62,377 nucleotides of DNA from JBFLYO01 sp040756745. GTDB taxonomy: Bacteria; Bacteroidota; Ignavibacteria; UBA10030; UBA6906. Under the pieces are notes generated by a model. That model saw only the letters and a list, made by a program, of their open reading frames with translations. It was not told where the DNA came from and made no database searches. A program made the position numbers and the translations under genes. Below are positions 40,154 through 49,758 of this stretch, piece by piece (position 1 is the first letter of the stretch; the number at the start of each line of letters is the position of its first letter). The DNA lies in contig JBFLYO010000022.1 in assembly GCA_040756745.1 (NCBI GenBank), positions 1 through 62,377 of the forward strand, read 5' to 3'.

Positions 40154-42666
40154 CCGCGCGGTTCGCCTCCTTCAGCCGGCGGGTGGCGAAGGCGACGGCG
40201 TACGGTGGGGAGCCGCGCAACACCGATCAGCAGAGAAAGTGCTGCCGCACCCCAGGCCACATTCGATAGTGTCCATCCGAGATGATACAACGGAGGGTCA
40301 AAGGAAAACACCACTTCATGCTTCCCCGTCGGCACAATGACAGATCGGAGGACGTAGTTCGTGCGGAAGATTTCGGTCTCCGTCCCGTCGATGAATGCCT
40401 TCCACCCCGCAGGATAGTAGATTTCACTAAGGACCAGCAACGACGCGGTCTCGGGCTCCGCCGCGATGCGGATCTCGCGGGAGCGGTATGATGTAATGAC
40501 AGGAACGCGCCCCCGTCCCGGTGAATGCACGGTTACAGGAAGAGAACGGTCAACGACAGCCATGCGGGCAGGATTGAATGACGTATCATTAAGCGTCCGG
40601 AATGTGGCGAAGTCGGTTGATGCCGTCACGACGGTGTCCACGAAGAACGCGCGCGGAAGCGCATTGGGGTTTCTGTAGGTCATCATGCGGCGGGATTGCT
40701 CCGCGTTGACCAGTTCACACCGGCCGGGAGGGAGCGCGCCCGGAGCGACCAGGTACTCCACGTTGAGCATGTTGACGATGTTCATGTTCAGCGGGAACGA
40801 CGGGTCGGGCCCTTCGTACATGCAGGAGTCGAGCATGGTCTGATAGATCTTCAACTTTGCCGGGCTGTAACCGCCGATGCTCTGGAGACCGTGGTAGGCA
40901 TAGGTGTTGTCCATGAAGAGTTGGGGGCCGAGTGGAAAGATGCGAAAGAGCCCCTTCTGTTGCAGGAGAAACGCCACGGTCGGATCGGGCCGGAAGGATT
41001 GCTCCAGAGCCGCCGCGGGCTTCGGTTCGATATACTTGGAAGAGACGGAAAACAGATCAACCACCGCAATTCCCACGATTGCGGTGGCGAAGCCCCAGGC
41101 ACGCATCTTTTCACGGAGCCAGGCCGCAACAACGCCACAGAGGATTGCCGCGATCAGAAGGAACTTCACGTAGTCTTTCCAGAACACATCGAAGCGCATC
41201 TTCTTGATCTGAACGATTGCCTGCTGCGCCTGCCCCCCGTAGCGCTGCCGAAATTCCTCCGGCTCTCCGTTCTTGAGAAACAGAGAGCCGGACATCGTGT
41301 CGGCGATCCCACCTTTCATTGCGAGCGAGAGAATTAAGATTCCTCCCAGCACCGCAGCGGCGACCAGGAGACGCCTGGCGAGCTTGTTGCGATCGATGCC
41401 TGAATCCCTGGACAGTGCCCCCGCGATCGCTGTGTACCCCGCGGCTGCCATTACCGCGGTGGTGAAGGGCAGAAGCTGAAGGACCATGGAGGGAGCGCGG
41501 AACTTGTTGAAGAAGGGAAGCGTCGTGAACAGGAATTCATACAGAATGGAGAAATTCCTGCCGAACGCGACAAGCACAAGAACGACGGTCGTGGCGGCAA
41601 AGAACAGGACGAGCGGGGTGCGTTTGTACGCCAGTGCGAAGCCCGTGAACAGCAACGGGACAAGACCCACGTACACACTGGCATTCGTCCATGGGATCAT
41701 CGGTCCCCAGTAGAGGTCGGCCTTCAGCCCGTAGAATCCGGGGATCAGGAGGGTCACAAGTTCTCCCGGGTGCCACGACCAGTTGGTTGCGTAGTCAAAC
41801 GCAAGTCCGCCGGACGAACCGGCGGTCCCTCCTCCGCGCATGGAGAACTGCGCGTACTCATACACAGAGAAATAGATGTAAGAGGAAATCGCCATGCCGA
41901 CGGCAAGCCCCGTGCCGAACAGGAGCAGTTTCGCGAGAACGCGAAGCGGTTTGCCTCTCACATCACCTGCTGCTTCATACACGAGGTAGAGCGCCATCAA
42001 CCCGAACACATAGTAGACAATCTGCATGTGGTTCGTCAGCATCAGGGTTCCGACTCCCGCCGAGAAGAGTCCGAAGCTGAGCAGGTCACGCCGATCGAGC
42101 AGGTTATGTGTCAGCAGCATCAGGAGCGGGAGGTAGCAGAGCGCCATGAGCTTTGACCCGTGTCCCTCGCCCGGGAGATAGACGGTATAGGGGGCGAGCA
42201 TGAAGAGACATGCGGCCAGGAGCGAGGCGGCACGAGGGAAGCCCCACATCCGCATCAGAAAGAACATGCCAACACCGCCGACCAGGAAATAGACAATGAG
42301 CCAGGTCCATCGCCCGTTCAGATACAGGAAATTGAGGACGATCTGGGCGTACGTCTGTACGTAATCCACGTTACGGGGGACAAATGCAACGTTGCCGAAC
42401 GTCGGCATCCCGCTGAAGAAGTAGGGCATCCACAGCACGTCACCTCCCTCGGCCTGCGCGAGCCGGCTTCCGGCGTGCGCATAGCTGAGGGCCGTGGCGG
42501 TATCACCGCCAGACGCAAAGGCGGCGTCATCAAACACGATCCCGCGAAAGGTGATAAGCGTGATGACGTAGAGCAGGCCGATGCAGAGAAGGTCCAGAGT
42601 CAGAGGGGATGCCGAGGAGAGCAGTGAACGGGTCTCAGCGCGTCGAGGAGTTTTTGTGTGCGCCAT
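40150..42666 (-). CDS. YfhO family membrane protein (GT-C-like), copy 1
   Basis: This 838-residue protein has 12 or more transmembrane helices over residues 20-550. A C-terminal extracytoplasmic beta domain follows (LVLSEIYYPAGWKAFIDGTETEIFRTNYVLRSVIVPTG), the YfhO signature. An acidic motif near the N-terminus (FDDAAFASGGDTATAL) fits a GT-C catalytic loop. YfhO-type proteins are linked to glycosylation of teichoic acids or other envelope glycans using lipid-linked sugars. It overlaps the upstream glycosyltransferase gene by 32 bases. Confidence 0.88.
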   Translation of the reverse strand: MAHTKTPRRAETRSLLSSASPLTLDLLCIGLLYVITLITFRGIVFDDAAFASGGDTATALSYAHAGSRLAQAEGGDVLWMPYFFSGMPTFGNVAFVPRNVDYVQTYAQIVLNFLYLNGRWTWLIVYFLVGGVGMFFLMRMWGFPRAASLLAACLFMLAPYTVYLPGEGHGSKLMALCYLPLLMLLTHNLLDRRDLLSFGLFSAGVGTLMLTNHMQIVYYVFGLMALYLVYEAAGDVRGKPLRVLAKLLLFGTGLAVGMAISSYIYFSVYEYAQFSMRGGGTAGSSGGLAFDYATNWSWHPGELVTLLIPGFYGLKADLYWGPMIPWTNASVYVGLVPLLFTGFALAYKRTPLVLFFAATTVVLVLVAFGRNFSILYEFLFTTLPFFNKFRAPSMVLQLLPFTTAVMAAAGYTAIAGALSRDSGIDRNKLARRLLVAAAVLGGILILSLAMKGGIADTMSGSLFLKNGEPEEFRQRYGGQAQQAIVQIKKMRFDVFWKDYVKFLLIAAILCGVVAAWLREKMRAWGFATAIVGIAVVDLFSVSSKYIEPKPAAALEQSFRPDPTVAFLLQQKGLFRIFPLGPQLFMDNTYAYHGLQSIGGYSPAKLKIYQTMLDSCMYEGPDPSFPLNMNIVNMLNVEYLVAPGALPPGRCELVNAEQSRRMMTYRNPNALPRAFFVDTVVTASTDFATFRTLNDTSFNPARMAVVDRSLPVTVHSPGRGRVPVITSYRSREIRIAAEPETASLLVLSEIYYPAGWKAFIDGTETEIFRTNYVLRSVIVPTGKHEVVFSFDPPLYHLGWTLSNVAWGAAALSLLIGVARLPTVRRRLRHPPAEGGEPRG

Positions 42667-43801
42667 CAGAGTCGTTTCCTATGCTGTTCATCAGGGCGAG
42701 GGTGCGGTGGAGGAACCGAGCGCGGGAGAAGTCGTTGTACCGTTCGCGCGCGGCGAGCCGTATCGTGGGCACGCCTGATGGGTGGTCGATAATTGAGCGT
42801 GTGAATGCAATCAGCTGATCCTCTGTGCTCCAAAGATATCCTGAAATGCCGTGAGATACAATTTCCTTCTGGCCTCCGGCATTGATGACAACCGGGATGC
42901 ACCCTGCTGACATGGCTTCAACGGTTGACATCCCGAAGTGCTCCATGCGCTCGGGATGTCGGCGTTCATCGATGCCGTGCCCGGTCGCGTGCCAGAACAC
43001 GGATGCCCGGCGATACTCACTGCGGAGGGCTTCATACGAGCTGTTCACGCAGAACGTGATCGGGTATCCAGCCGCCGCCTGCTGCAATGAGGCAAGATAG
43101 AATCGGGACGCTTTGTCGTTACCAGCGCTGCCGACGATACGATATTCCCAGGATTTGTCAGCGAGGCTGTCGTAGAGCCGCTTGAACGATGCGATGAGGG
43201 TCGGATAACGTTTGTCGTTGTAAGGTCCGGTGAAAATCCGACCGACGCTGAGAATCACTCTGCGTTTTGGCTCCTGAGGCCCGAAATCGTCTATGGGAGG
43301 ATGCAGAATGTGCGCATGGATTCCATGATTACGTGCAAGGACTTCTCTGACGAAATCCGAATAGACGATAGCCAGATCGGCGTGCCTGGCCGCGGCGAGC
43401 AGCCGGCGGCGCATCAGATCCTTCAAGGCGTCACGAGCGTGTCCGCGAACGAGCTTATGCGCAACAGAGAGTGGTGTGATCCGAGTGTAGGGGATTTGAA
43501 GCACGTACACAGTCCGATGGGCACGCAGTCCAAATGAACGGAAGTTCGAGATCACGACGCCAATATCGGCTGCCGCCAGCCGAGTCCGGACCTCCTGGCG
43601 CCGGGCCGGAGCGACATCGACGGTACTCAGGTCGATGTGGAAGTACTGCTCCAATTGCTCGCGCCCTAGGCCGGGGCTGTCCATGAGAAGCGAAACGGCG
43701 GTCTGTGAACGCGTACTGAGTGCCTGAGCGAGGGCGCACGCGTATTTCTCCCCACCTCCGAGGGTTGACCAGCTTGTGTTATAGACAACGATGCGTTCCA
43801 T
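42635..43801 (-). CDS. Family 4 glycosyltransferase (ALG11-like)
   Basis: This 388-residue GT-B enzyme opens IVVYNTSWSTLGGGEKYA, a glycine-rich acceptor loop. It has ILSVGRIFTGPYNDKRYPTLIASFKRL at the start of the donor domain, and EHFGMSTVEAMSAGCIPVVINAGGQKEIV as the EX7E nucleotide-sugar motif. It resembles ALG11-type mannosyltransferases. It overlaps the downstream YfhO gene and lies 6 bases after the next glycosyltransferase gene. Confidence 0.9.
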   Translation of the reverse strand: MERIVVYNTSWSTLGGGEKYACALAQALSTRSQTAVSLLMDSPGLGREQLEQYFHIDLSTVDVAPARRQEVRTRLAAADIGVVISNFRSFGLRAHRTVYVLQIPYTRITPLSVAHKLVRGHARDALKDLMRRRLLAAARHADLAIVYSDFVREVLARNHGIHAHILHPPIDDFGPQEPKRRVILSVGRIFTGPYNDKRYPTLIASFKRLYDSLADKSWEYRIVGSAGNDKASRFYLASLQQAAAGYPITFCVNSSYEALRSEYRRASVFWHATGHGIDERRHPERMEHFGMSTVEAMSAGCIPVVINAGGQKEIVSHGISGYLWSTEDQLIAFTRSIIDHPSGVPTIRLAARERYNDFSRARFLHRTLALMNSIGNDSDGAHKNSSTR

Positions 43802-43807
43802 GGGCGG

Positions 43808-44746
43808 CTACTGCTTGCCGTGCGGTTTCAGGAACAGCGAGATCCGTCCGGGCCCGCGCCTCCCGGCGGCACTGCTGAGGCCGTCCGCCAGGCCTGCCCA
43901 TGCCGCACGGATACAGCTGCGAGAACGGGCCTTGACCGTGAGACGAAGGAGTTGTCGAACGTATGCGTACGCAAGCGACGGCAGAAAGGGGAGGGATCGC
44001 AAAAGCGATGAATGTTTCCGCACGAGAAAGAGGCGGTTGCGCATCGTCAGGTAATGGTACACCGGGCTGTCCCACTGTGCGGTGGACGAGACTTTGTGCC
44101 AGAGTCTCGCTGTGGGGTGGTACATGACATCGTACCCTGCGTTCCTGACCCGGAGTGCGTAGTCGCAATCTTCATAGTACGCAAAGAAGTCCTCGTCAAG
44201 CATGCCGGCGCCTTCAAGCGCCTCCCTGCGGATGAGCGCACAGCATCCCGTGATGAAGTCGCAGGGCCCCGGCGCATCGTACTGGCCGCGATCGAGCTCG
44301 TGCATTCCGCGGTGCGAAACGGCACCGGAACGGATGTTGCACCGCCCGCCGGCAAACCACAGGGTCTCGGGACGGTCATGGAAATAGATTTTCGGTCCAA
44401 CGATGCCGACATTTTGTCTGCCGCGTGCAGCTGATACAAGCTCGCCGAGAGTCTCACGGTCAACGATGGTGTCATTGTTCAGCAGGAGGAAGAATCGATA
44501 TCCCTGCCGCAGTCCCATCCGAAGGCCTACATTATTCCCACCGGCGAAACCAAGGTTCGTTCTTTGCGCCAGAATGTGCAGGCCTGCGGACCGTTGTGCG
44601 ATAAAATCCGCTGAACCGTCACCGGAAGCATTGTCGACGACCAGGATCTCAAAGTCTGTGTAAGCACTTCTCTGGAGCGATGCAACGCATTCGACGGTGT
44701 CGCCGGGGCGGCGAAAATTCACGAGAATGACCAGGAGCTCAGGCAC
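43808..44746 (-). CDS. Family 2 glycosyltransferase (rhamnosyl-type)
   Basis: This 312-residue GT-A enzyme has LLVILVNFRRPGDTVECV, ILVVDNASGDGSADFI, GFAGGNNVGLRMGL, LLLNNDTIVD (DxD-type) and FAYYEDCDYALRVRNAGYDV. This is the WbbL/GT2 rhamnosyltransferase-like pattern that adds sugars to lipid-linked repeats. It overlaps the neighbouring family 9 gene by 8 bases. Confidence 0.9.
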   Translation of the reverse strand: MPELLVILVNFRRPGDTVECVASLQRSAYTDFEILVVDNASGDGSADFIAQRSAGLHILAQRTNLGFAGGNNVGLRMGLRQGYRFFLLLNNDTIVDRETLGELVSAARGRQNVGIVGPKIYFHDRPETLWFAGGRCNIRSGAVSHRGMHELDRGQYDAPGPCDFITGCCALIRREALEGAGMLDEDFFAYYEDCDYALRVRNAGYDVMYHPTARLWHKVSSTAQWDSPVYHYLTMRNRLFLVRKHSSLLRSLPFLPSLAYAYVRQLLRLTVKARSRSCIRAAWAGLADGLSSAAGRRGPGRISLFLKPHGKQ

Positions 44747-45827
44747 CGATCACCCCCCTGAATCTATCGATACCATAGCGGAGAAAAGGACGCGTCCCAT
44801 AGCGTCTGAAGACATGGGTCATCGACCGAACGATCTTGAGCGGCTGCATTTGCCGGAGGACTGCTCTCATGAACACATCGAAGTAATAATCAAGCCTGAC
44901 GGGTATTTCCTCATGGAATCTCTCCCGGGCTTCCTCGAAGGGCCCTCCAACGGCAGCCAGGATGCAGGCGGCGACACGATCCACGGTGCAATCGGTAAGT
45001 TCAATGATGTGGCTGGTCGGCAGGCCGAAATACGCTGCGTCATGCGCCATGGATGCGAACACCGACGTCGCGCGCCGCAACAGCTGGATCGTCGGAAGCG
45101 GTTTTGCCCAGTCTGATGTGCTCAGCCATGAAACGCCGCTCGAGCACCCCACGAGCAGGGTACAATATCGCGTCAGCTCTGCATTCTGTCGGAAGGTGAT
45201 GGTGCTGCCGTCGATGATAATCCCCGGCGTCTCCTCGACGGGAGTGGTCGATGAGAGGATTACAGCGATGTCGTCGCGCTCGTGTGTGACCAGCCGGGCG
45301 ACAACTGAGGCATATTCGGGGGTCACGAATGACTGGCGGCTCGCGGCCGCACATTCAAACAGGATCACATGCGTTCGATCCCTGAGCCGGTGGTGCTCTG
45401 CGAATGCCTTCGTCGCTTCGGTTTCAGCTTCGCTCAGCCGGATTACGGGAGTGATAGGGACGGTGATGGACCGTGGATACCCTCGAAAGACCGAAGCACG
45501 GATCGTTCCGTCAAAATTCTGATAGTTGTCAGGGCCGATCTGTGTATAATAGGCCTCGTCGAACTCCCCCCGCTTGACGCGCACGCGCGCCTCCGCGGCA
45601 AATCGGCGCCACGCTGCGTCAGCGTCGTCGCGCCTGGCCAGCGGGATCTCCCAGATTTCGTCCACGTAAGGGTTCCCTTCGATCGCAGGTCTATATAACG
45701 ATCCAATCGCCCAGGTCAGGTGACACTCCGGGATGTCGTGTTTGATCTGCCTGGCGACGGCGGTTGCAAACAGAGCATCGCCATACGATGCCAGGTGTCC
45801 GAGCAGCACCTTCCGGGGCCGCATCAT
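44739..45827 (-). CDS. Family 9 (heptosyltransferase-like) glycosyltransferase
   Basis: This ~362-residue GT-B protein opens MMRPRKVLLGHLASYGDALFATAVARQIK, the GDxL/xxTP loop of the ADP-heptose-LPS family. The C-terminal half contains ILFECAAASRQSF and VGCSSGVSWLSTSDWAKP, corresponding to the donor site. The frame extends upstream to 45881, but ATGATGA coupling with the SDR gene sets the start at 45827 or 45824. The sugar is unknown. Confidence 0.75.
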   Translation of the reverse strand: MMRPRKVLLGHLASYGDALFATAVARQIKHDIPECHLTWAIGSLYRPAIEGNPYVDEIWEIPLARRDDADAAWRRFAAEARVRVKRGEFDEAYYTQIGPDNYQNFDGTIRASVFRGYPRSITVPITPVIRLSEAETEATKAFAEHHRLRDRTHVILFECAAASRQSFVTPEYASVVARLVTHERDDIAVILSSTTPVEETPGIIIDGSTITFRQNAELTRYCTLLVGCSSGVSWLSTSDWAKPLPTIQLLRRATSVFASMAHDAAYFGLPTSHIIELTDCTVDRVAACILAAVGGPFEEARERFHEEIPVRLDYYFDVFMRAVLRQMQPLKIVRSMTHVFRRYGTRPFLRYGIDRFRGVIGA

Positions 45828-46696
45828 GCCCCCCGCATCATCATGTCGGCGAGCTCTGCAAAATCTACTGCCGGGCGCCATCCCAGGGCGAACATCGTTT
45901 CCGGACTCGACACCAACCGCTTGTATTCCGGAACAAAATCTTCACGGACCCGCACGTGGTCCTGCCAACGCAACCCCGCACGATGGAAACAGGCCTCAAG
46001 CCATTGCGCGATGGAATATGCCCTCCCGCTGCCGACAACCGCCTCAAAGGTTTCCTCCTGCTGCACAAGGAGCAGCATAGCGGCGACGACATCGCCGGCG
46101 AACGTCCACTCCTTCTCCACGGTTACGTCACCAATGGTAAGGATCTCGTTGCTCCCGTCGGCGATGCGCCGGGCGGCGCGTGCGACCATCATGCTGACAT
46201 GTGTTGATGCGCGTCGGGGACTCTCGTGGTGGAAGAGATACCCCACGTAGGAACGAATGCCCAATGCGCGGTAATACCGTGCTGCGTACACGGAGTGAAT
46301 ACGAGCGATCGCATATGGGCTCGTCGCAGCAAATGGGCTCTGTTCGGATATAGGGGTCCCGTCGTTGGCGAATTGCACGCCGCTGCCAGCGATGAACACG
46401 CGGGCGGTTGGGCAATGGAGCCTGACCGCCTCAAGTATGTTCAGCGTCCCCCCGGCGATAGTGGCGTGATGCTCGAAGAGGGCGTCGTGGCGTGTTGTGG
46501 AGTGTGCTGCCAGGTGGAAGACAAAGGCGGGTCGGCAGGATTCAATCAGGGATGCAACGGCGGACCCGTTGCTCACGTCGCACGTGATCTCGCCGGAAGT
46601 GCGGGATGCAGCGATAGGCCGAAGTCCCCGTCTTCTGCACTCCGCAACGAGGTAATGACCGTCCTGGCCGCTGGCGCCAAAAATCAGCGCATTCAT
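45824..46696 (-). CDS. GMD/RMD-like NAD(P)-dependent SDR with YxxxR site
   Basis: This 290-residue extended SDR has the nucleotide loop GASGQDG (about 7-13) and FHLAAHS. LFHHESPRR is also found in GDP-mannose dehydratases and reductases. The catalytic YxxxK motif reads SPYAIAR, with Arg in place of Lys. It probably acts on GDP-4-keto-6-deoxymannose made by Gmd in this cluster, as a reductase or epimerase. The altered residue leaves activity uncertain. The frame opens upstream to 46741; ATG 46696 overlaps the preceding gene by ATGA. Confidence 0.8.
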   Translation of the reverse strand: MNALIFGASGQDGHYLVAECRRRGLRPIAASRTSGEITCDVSNGSAVASLIESCRPAFVFHLAAHSTTRHDALFEHHATIAGGTLNILEAVRLHCPTARVFIAGSGVQFANDGTPISEQSPFAATSPYAIARIHSVYAARYYRALGIRSYVGYLFHHESPRRASTHVSMMVARAARRIADGSNEILTIGDVTVEKEWTFAGDVVAAMLLLVQQEETFEAVVGSGRAYSIAQWLEACFHRAGLRWQDHVRVREDFVPEYKRLVSSPETMFALGWRPAVDFAELADMMMRGA

Positions 46697-48492
46697 GTCC
46701 TGTGCTTCCGGACGACAAGGGTTGCGAACGTGTATCGGCACCCCCCGTACTCGAAATCAGGGGCGGCACACTCCCAGTCCGGCGTGTCGATCGGCGAGCA
46801 ACCCCGAAGCAGAGGAAGCAAGCGGTTGCGGATGTCCGTCTGCGTATACAAGCGGAAATCTTCGGGAGGGATGTTCTGGCCTGGACGGTACGCGTCATTG
46901 AAATCGCAGGTCATCACGGCAATGCCTCCAGGGGCAAGCATGTCGCCGATCTGAGCAACGAATGACTCGTCCTCTCGCACGTGCTCAAGTACCGAAGTGG
47001 CGATCACAAAGCGGTAGGTTCCGGGCCGGGTAGAGGGTTTTCGGGCAAACGTTGCAAGATCGTAGTTCAGGATCGGATCGATCATGTCAACGTGGAAACC
47101 CATCAGGCGAAGCGCATGAGCAGCCGTGTCCTCGTAGCTTCCGACGGCGAGGATTCGCTCGTTCCGGCGTCGGGAAGCAAGCGTGAGCACGGTATCCATC
47201 ACGAAGGCCTGTTGGATATGCGCACGGGGAATCTTCCTCGACATCATGTCCGGCATTGCGGCGAGCATCGCGTCAATGGCTCCGGCATACTGGCTGCGGG
47301 CCCGGTTGTCCAGGATTCTGTTGTATTTCCTGGCACCGGCGATGCGATACGCTTTCATGCTCGCGAGCCCCTGCGCCACGGCGGGAGGTGCCGGTCGTCG
47401 CGACGCAGGCGCCCGCATCAGCATATCGCCGGCAAGGCTCATCCGCGTCAGGCGTTTGCGCACCGCGCGACGAACCCGCTTAAGGAAGGGGTGATACGGT
47501 TGACGGACCAGAGGCCGGGAGAGGACCGAATCGATGATCCGTTCATAGTCCCAGATCAGGTTTTCCGCTGTCCAGTCTGCGGCCGCCTCTGTGAGCGGCG
47601 CGGTCCCATTCTTGATGATCTGCCGGAGGCTCGTATCTTCAATGCAAATGGAAGGGCGGACGTCGAACAGATGTCGGAACATGACACTCCTGGAAATCGC
47701 GAGGGGACGGCGGACGGCCAGAGCGTAATCCGTCACGCTCGATATCCCCCGCCCTTCATAGGTCGAATAGAAGAACGCGTTCAACGTGTTGCCGGCGAGA
47801 AAGTCAAGAAGCTGAGCGTTAGAGAGGAAGTTGTGCGTGAGCACCAGGCGGATGCCGGGTTTTGCAATGAGCGCTTTACAGCGTGCAGCAGTCTCAGCGG
47901 CCTGGGTGCCGTCACGGTCGACGATGTCATTGATCGGGATATGCAGACGAATAACGGCCCGGTCGAACTCCTCCTGCACCTTGCGGATGACCGTGTCAAA
48001 TCCTTTGCCCTGAATACCGAAGCCGAAGCTGCCGATCGTGGGAATCCGTGGGACGGGTGTTCGGTTCCTGTACGAAGGAATAACGCGACCGGTCTTATAG
48101 ACGATTGAGTTGTTCAGGAGAAGAGTTGGGTCCGGTGCGATGTGATAGTGAAAGAGATCGGTGTCAAGCTCGTCGGCGGTCCGCTGGGTCCCCTCGTGCA
48201 GTATGCCCACGTGGGGCAACGGGATGCGCTGTACGACCTCGCGGTTGAGCCACGTGAGCGTTACCGGGGTGTAGTTGTAGATGATTGCACGCGGCTCCAC
48301 TTCTTCGACGGCCGCGGACAACTCGGCGGGCGATGAGCATTCGCGGTAGATGAACGCATAGCGTCGGGAGCCCTGCAGGACTGCGGAGGTGGAAAGCCCG
48401 AACTGGTGAACACCGCAGCGACGCGCGGCATGGGAAACAAACAGGATAGAGGACAGCTTCCTTCCTGTGGGTGCACGCCGACGTGTCGTCAC
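46693..48492 (-). CDS. Glycosyltransferase-methyltransferase fusion protein
   Basis: The 599-residue protein has an N-terminal ~330-residue GT-B-like part (SILFVSHAARRCGVHQFGLS, IPTIGSFGFGIQGKGFDTVI, FFYSTYEGRGISSVTDYALA as a donor-site-like block). A basic linker comes next (RRAVRKRLTRM), then a C-terminal class I SAM methyltransferase from about 455 (RILAVGSYEDTAA, FVIATSVLEHVREDESFVAQIG, GGIAVMTCDF). It may add a sugar and then methylate it, or methylate the growing chain end. It overlaps both neighbours by 4 bases. Confidence 0.75.
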   Translation of the reverse strand: MTTRRRAPTGRKLSSILFVSHAARRCGVHQFGLSTSAVLQGSRRYAFIYRECSSPAELSAAVEEVEPRAIIYNYTPVTLTWLNREVVQRIPLPHVGILHEGTQRTADELDTDLFHYHIAPDPTLLLNNSIVYKTGRVIPSYRNRTPVPRIPTIGSFGFGIQGKGFDTVIRKVQEEFDRAVIRLHIPINDIVDRDGTQAAETAARCKALIAKPGIRLVLTHNFLSNAQLLDFLAGNTLNAFFYSTYEGRGISSVTDYALAVRRPLAISRSVMFRHLFDVRPSICIEDTSLRQIIKNGTAPLTEAAADWTAENLIWDYERIIDSVLSRPLVRQPYHPFLKRVRRAVRKRLTRMSLAGDMLMRAPASRRPAPPAVAQGLASMKAYRIAGARKYNRILDNRARSQYAGAIDAMLAAMPDMMSRKIPRAHIQQAFVMDTVLTLASRRRNERILAVGSYEDTAAHALRLMGFHVDMIDPILNYDLATFARKPSTRPGTYRFVIATSVLEHVREDESFVAQIGDMLAPGGIAVMTCDFNDAYRPGQNIPPEDFRLYTQTDIRNRLLPLLRGCSPIDTPDWECAAPDFEYGGCRYTFATLVVRKHRT

Positions 48493-49748
48493 GAGCGTAT
48501 GATCTCGATGGTGGGCAGCGGGAAGATCAGGCCGATGCCGCTGCGGAGCGTCTCGGCCTCGCGGACCAGGAACTCCTCCTTGAAGTGCCAGGGGAGCACC
48601 AGGTAATAGTCGGGCTTCATCGCCCTCGACTCTTTCTCGCTGACGATCGGGATGTCGGTTCCCAGTGTGCGTGCTCCGAATTTGTCCGGATTACGTTCCG
48701 CAGCGACATCGATGATGCGATGGTCGATCCCGCACCATTGCAGGATTGTATTCCCCTTTGTGGATGCGCCGTAGATATGGATGTGTTTGCCGTCTTTCTT
48801 CAGTCGCTTGAGCAGATCGTTCAGTTCCTCCCGGTGCACGTTGATCCTGTCCTGAAAGTGCTTATACGGTCGGTCCGTGTCCAGCTCCAGGTCGAACTCC
48901 TCTTGTCGCAATGCCTTGATCTGGGTTGAGTACTCCTCTTTCTTGTAGGCAAAGGTGCCGAGATGTGTCGCAAAGCAGCGGATGCTCCCCCCGTTGATCG
49001 AGTTCAGACCCACGTTGACAATTTTCATCCCCGCCTGACCCAGAATGTATTCGATAACGGCAAGGCTGTAGTACTCAAGATGTTCATGACAGATCGTGTC
49101 GTACGAATTCATCTTGAGCATGCTGGGCATGTACGACATCTCGAAAACCCAGAGTCCCTCCGGAGCAAGAACCTCCCGAACCCCCCTGGTGAACGCAATG
49201 GGGTCCTCGAGATCGTAAAACATGGCTATCGAGGTAACGACGTCGCAGTTCCTGCCGTTGAGCCGGCTGACGAGCTCCGGCGACGGGAAAATGTCCTGGA
49301 CTACGGTAACGTCCTCGCCGATCTCCTGTGCCACGTCGGACGGATCGATCCCGAACTTCGCCACGCTGTTCGAGTAAAACTGCAGAAGGGTGCCGTCGTT
49401 GCAGCCGATATCAAGAGCGCAGGTGACTTCGCCGAAGTGCATAGCGAGGACCTCAGATACGATCCCTCGGAGGTGATTGCGCATCGTATCGTTGGTCCCC
49501 GAACGGTACCAATAGGCGGAATACAGGATTTCCGGCGGGACGGTGTGCTCCATCTGGAGAAGTCCGCAGGCCCGTTCGTCTTTCATCGGGTCACAGCGGA
49601 CGAGCGACGTGGGGATCTTGCGCAGGGGTGGCAGTTGTTTCCCTGGTTTTACAAAAGACCCCTGAAGGTACTGCTCTCCCAGGTTGATAACGTGCGTCAG
49701 GGCGGACGACCCGCACACCCGGCATGTTTTCCTCTGAATCAGATGCAT
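48489..49748 (-). CDS. NovU/TylC-type sugar C-methyltransferase
   Basis: This 419-residue enzyme has the three-part architecture of deoxysugar C-methyltransferases. There is an N-terminal zinc-binding module with CRVCGSS (9-15) and two later Cys. A SAM-binding core has LDIGCNDGTLLQFY and FEMSYMPSMLKMNSYDTICHEHLEYY, where the His-Glu pair is catalytic in TcaB9. The C-terminal Rossmann-like domain contains HIYGASTKGNTILQWCGID. It methylates C3 of a 4-keto-6-deoxy sugar nucleotide, here probably the GDP-linked product of Gmd (inference). Confidence 0.88.
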   Translation of the reverse strand: MHLIQRKTCRVCGSSALTHVINLGEQYLQGSFVKPGKQLPPLRKIPTSLVRCDPMKDERACGLLQMEHTVPPEILYSAYWYRSGTNDTMRNHLRGIVSEVLAMHFGEVTCALDIGCNDGTLLQFYSNSVAKFGIDPSDVAQEIGEDVTVVQDIFPSPELVSRLNGRNCDVVTSIAMFYDLEDPIAFTRGVREVLAPEGLWVFEMSYMPSMLKMNSYDTICHEHLEYYSLAVIEYILGQAGMKIVNVGLNSINGGSIRCFATHLGTFAYKKEEYSTQIKALRQEEFDLELDTDRPYKHFQDRINVHREELNDLLKRLKKDGKHIHIYGASTKGNTILQWCGIDHRIIDVAAERNPDKFGARTLGTDIPIVSEKESRAMKPDYYLVLPWHFKEEFLVREAETLRSGIGLIFPLPTIEIIRS

Positions 49749-49758
49749 GGTGCAACCC

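Noticed and set aside
46981..48108. 375-codon + strand frame opposite the glycosyltransferase-methyltransferase fusion
   Set aside because: The minus-strand protein has clear SAM motifs and 4-base overlaps with both neighbours; the + frame has no family resemblance.
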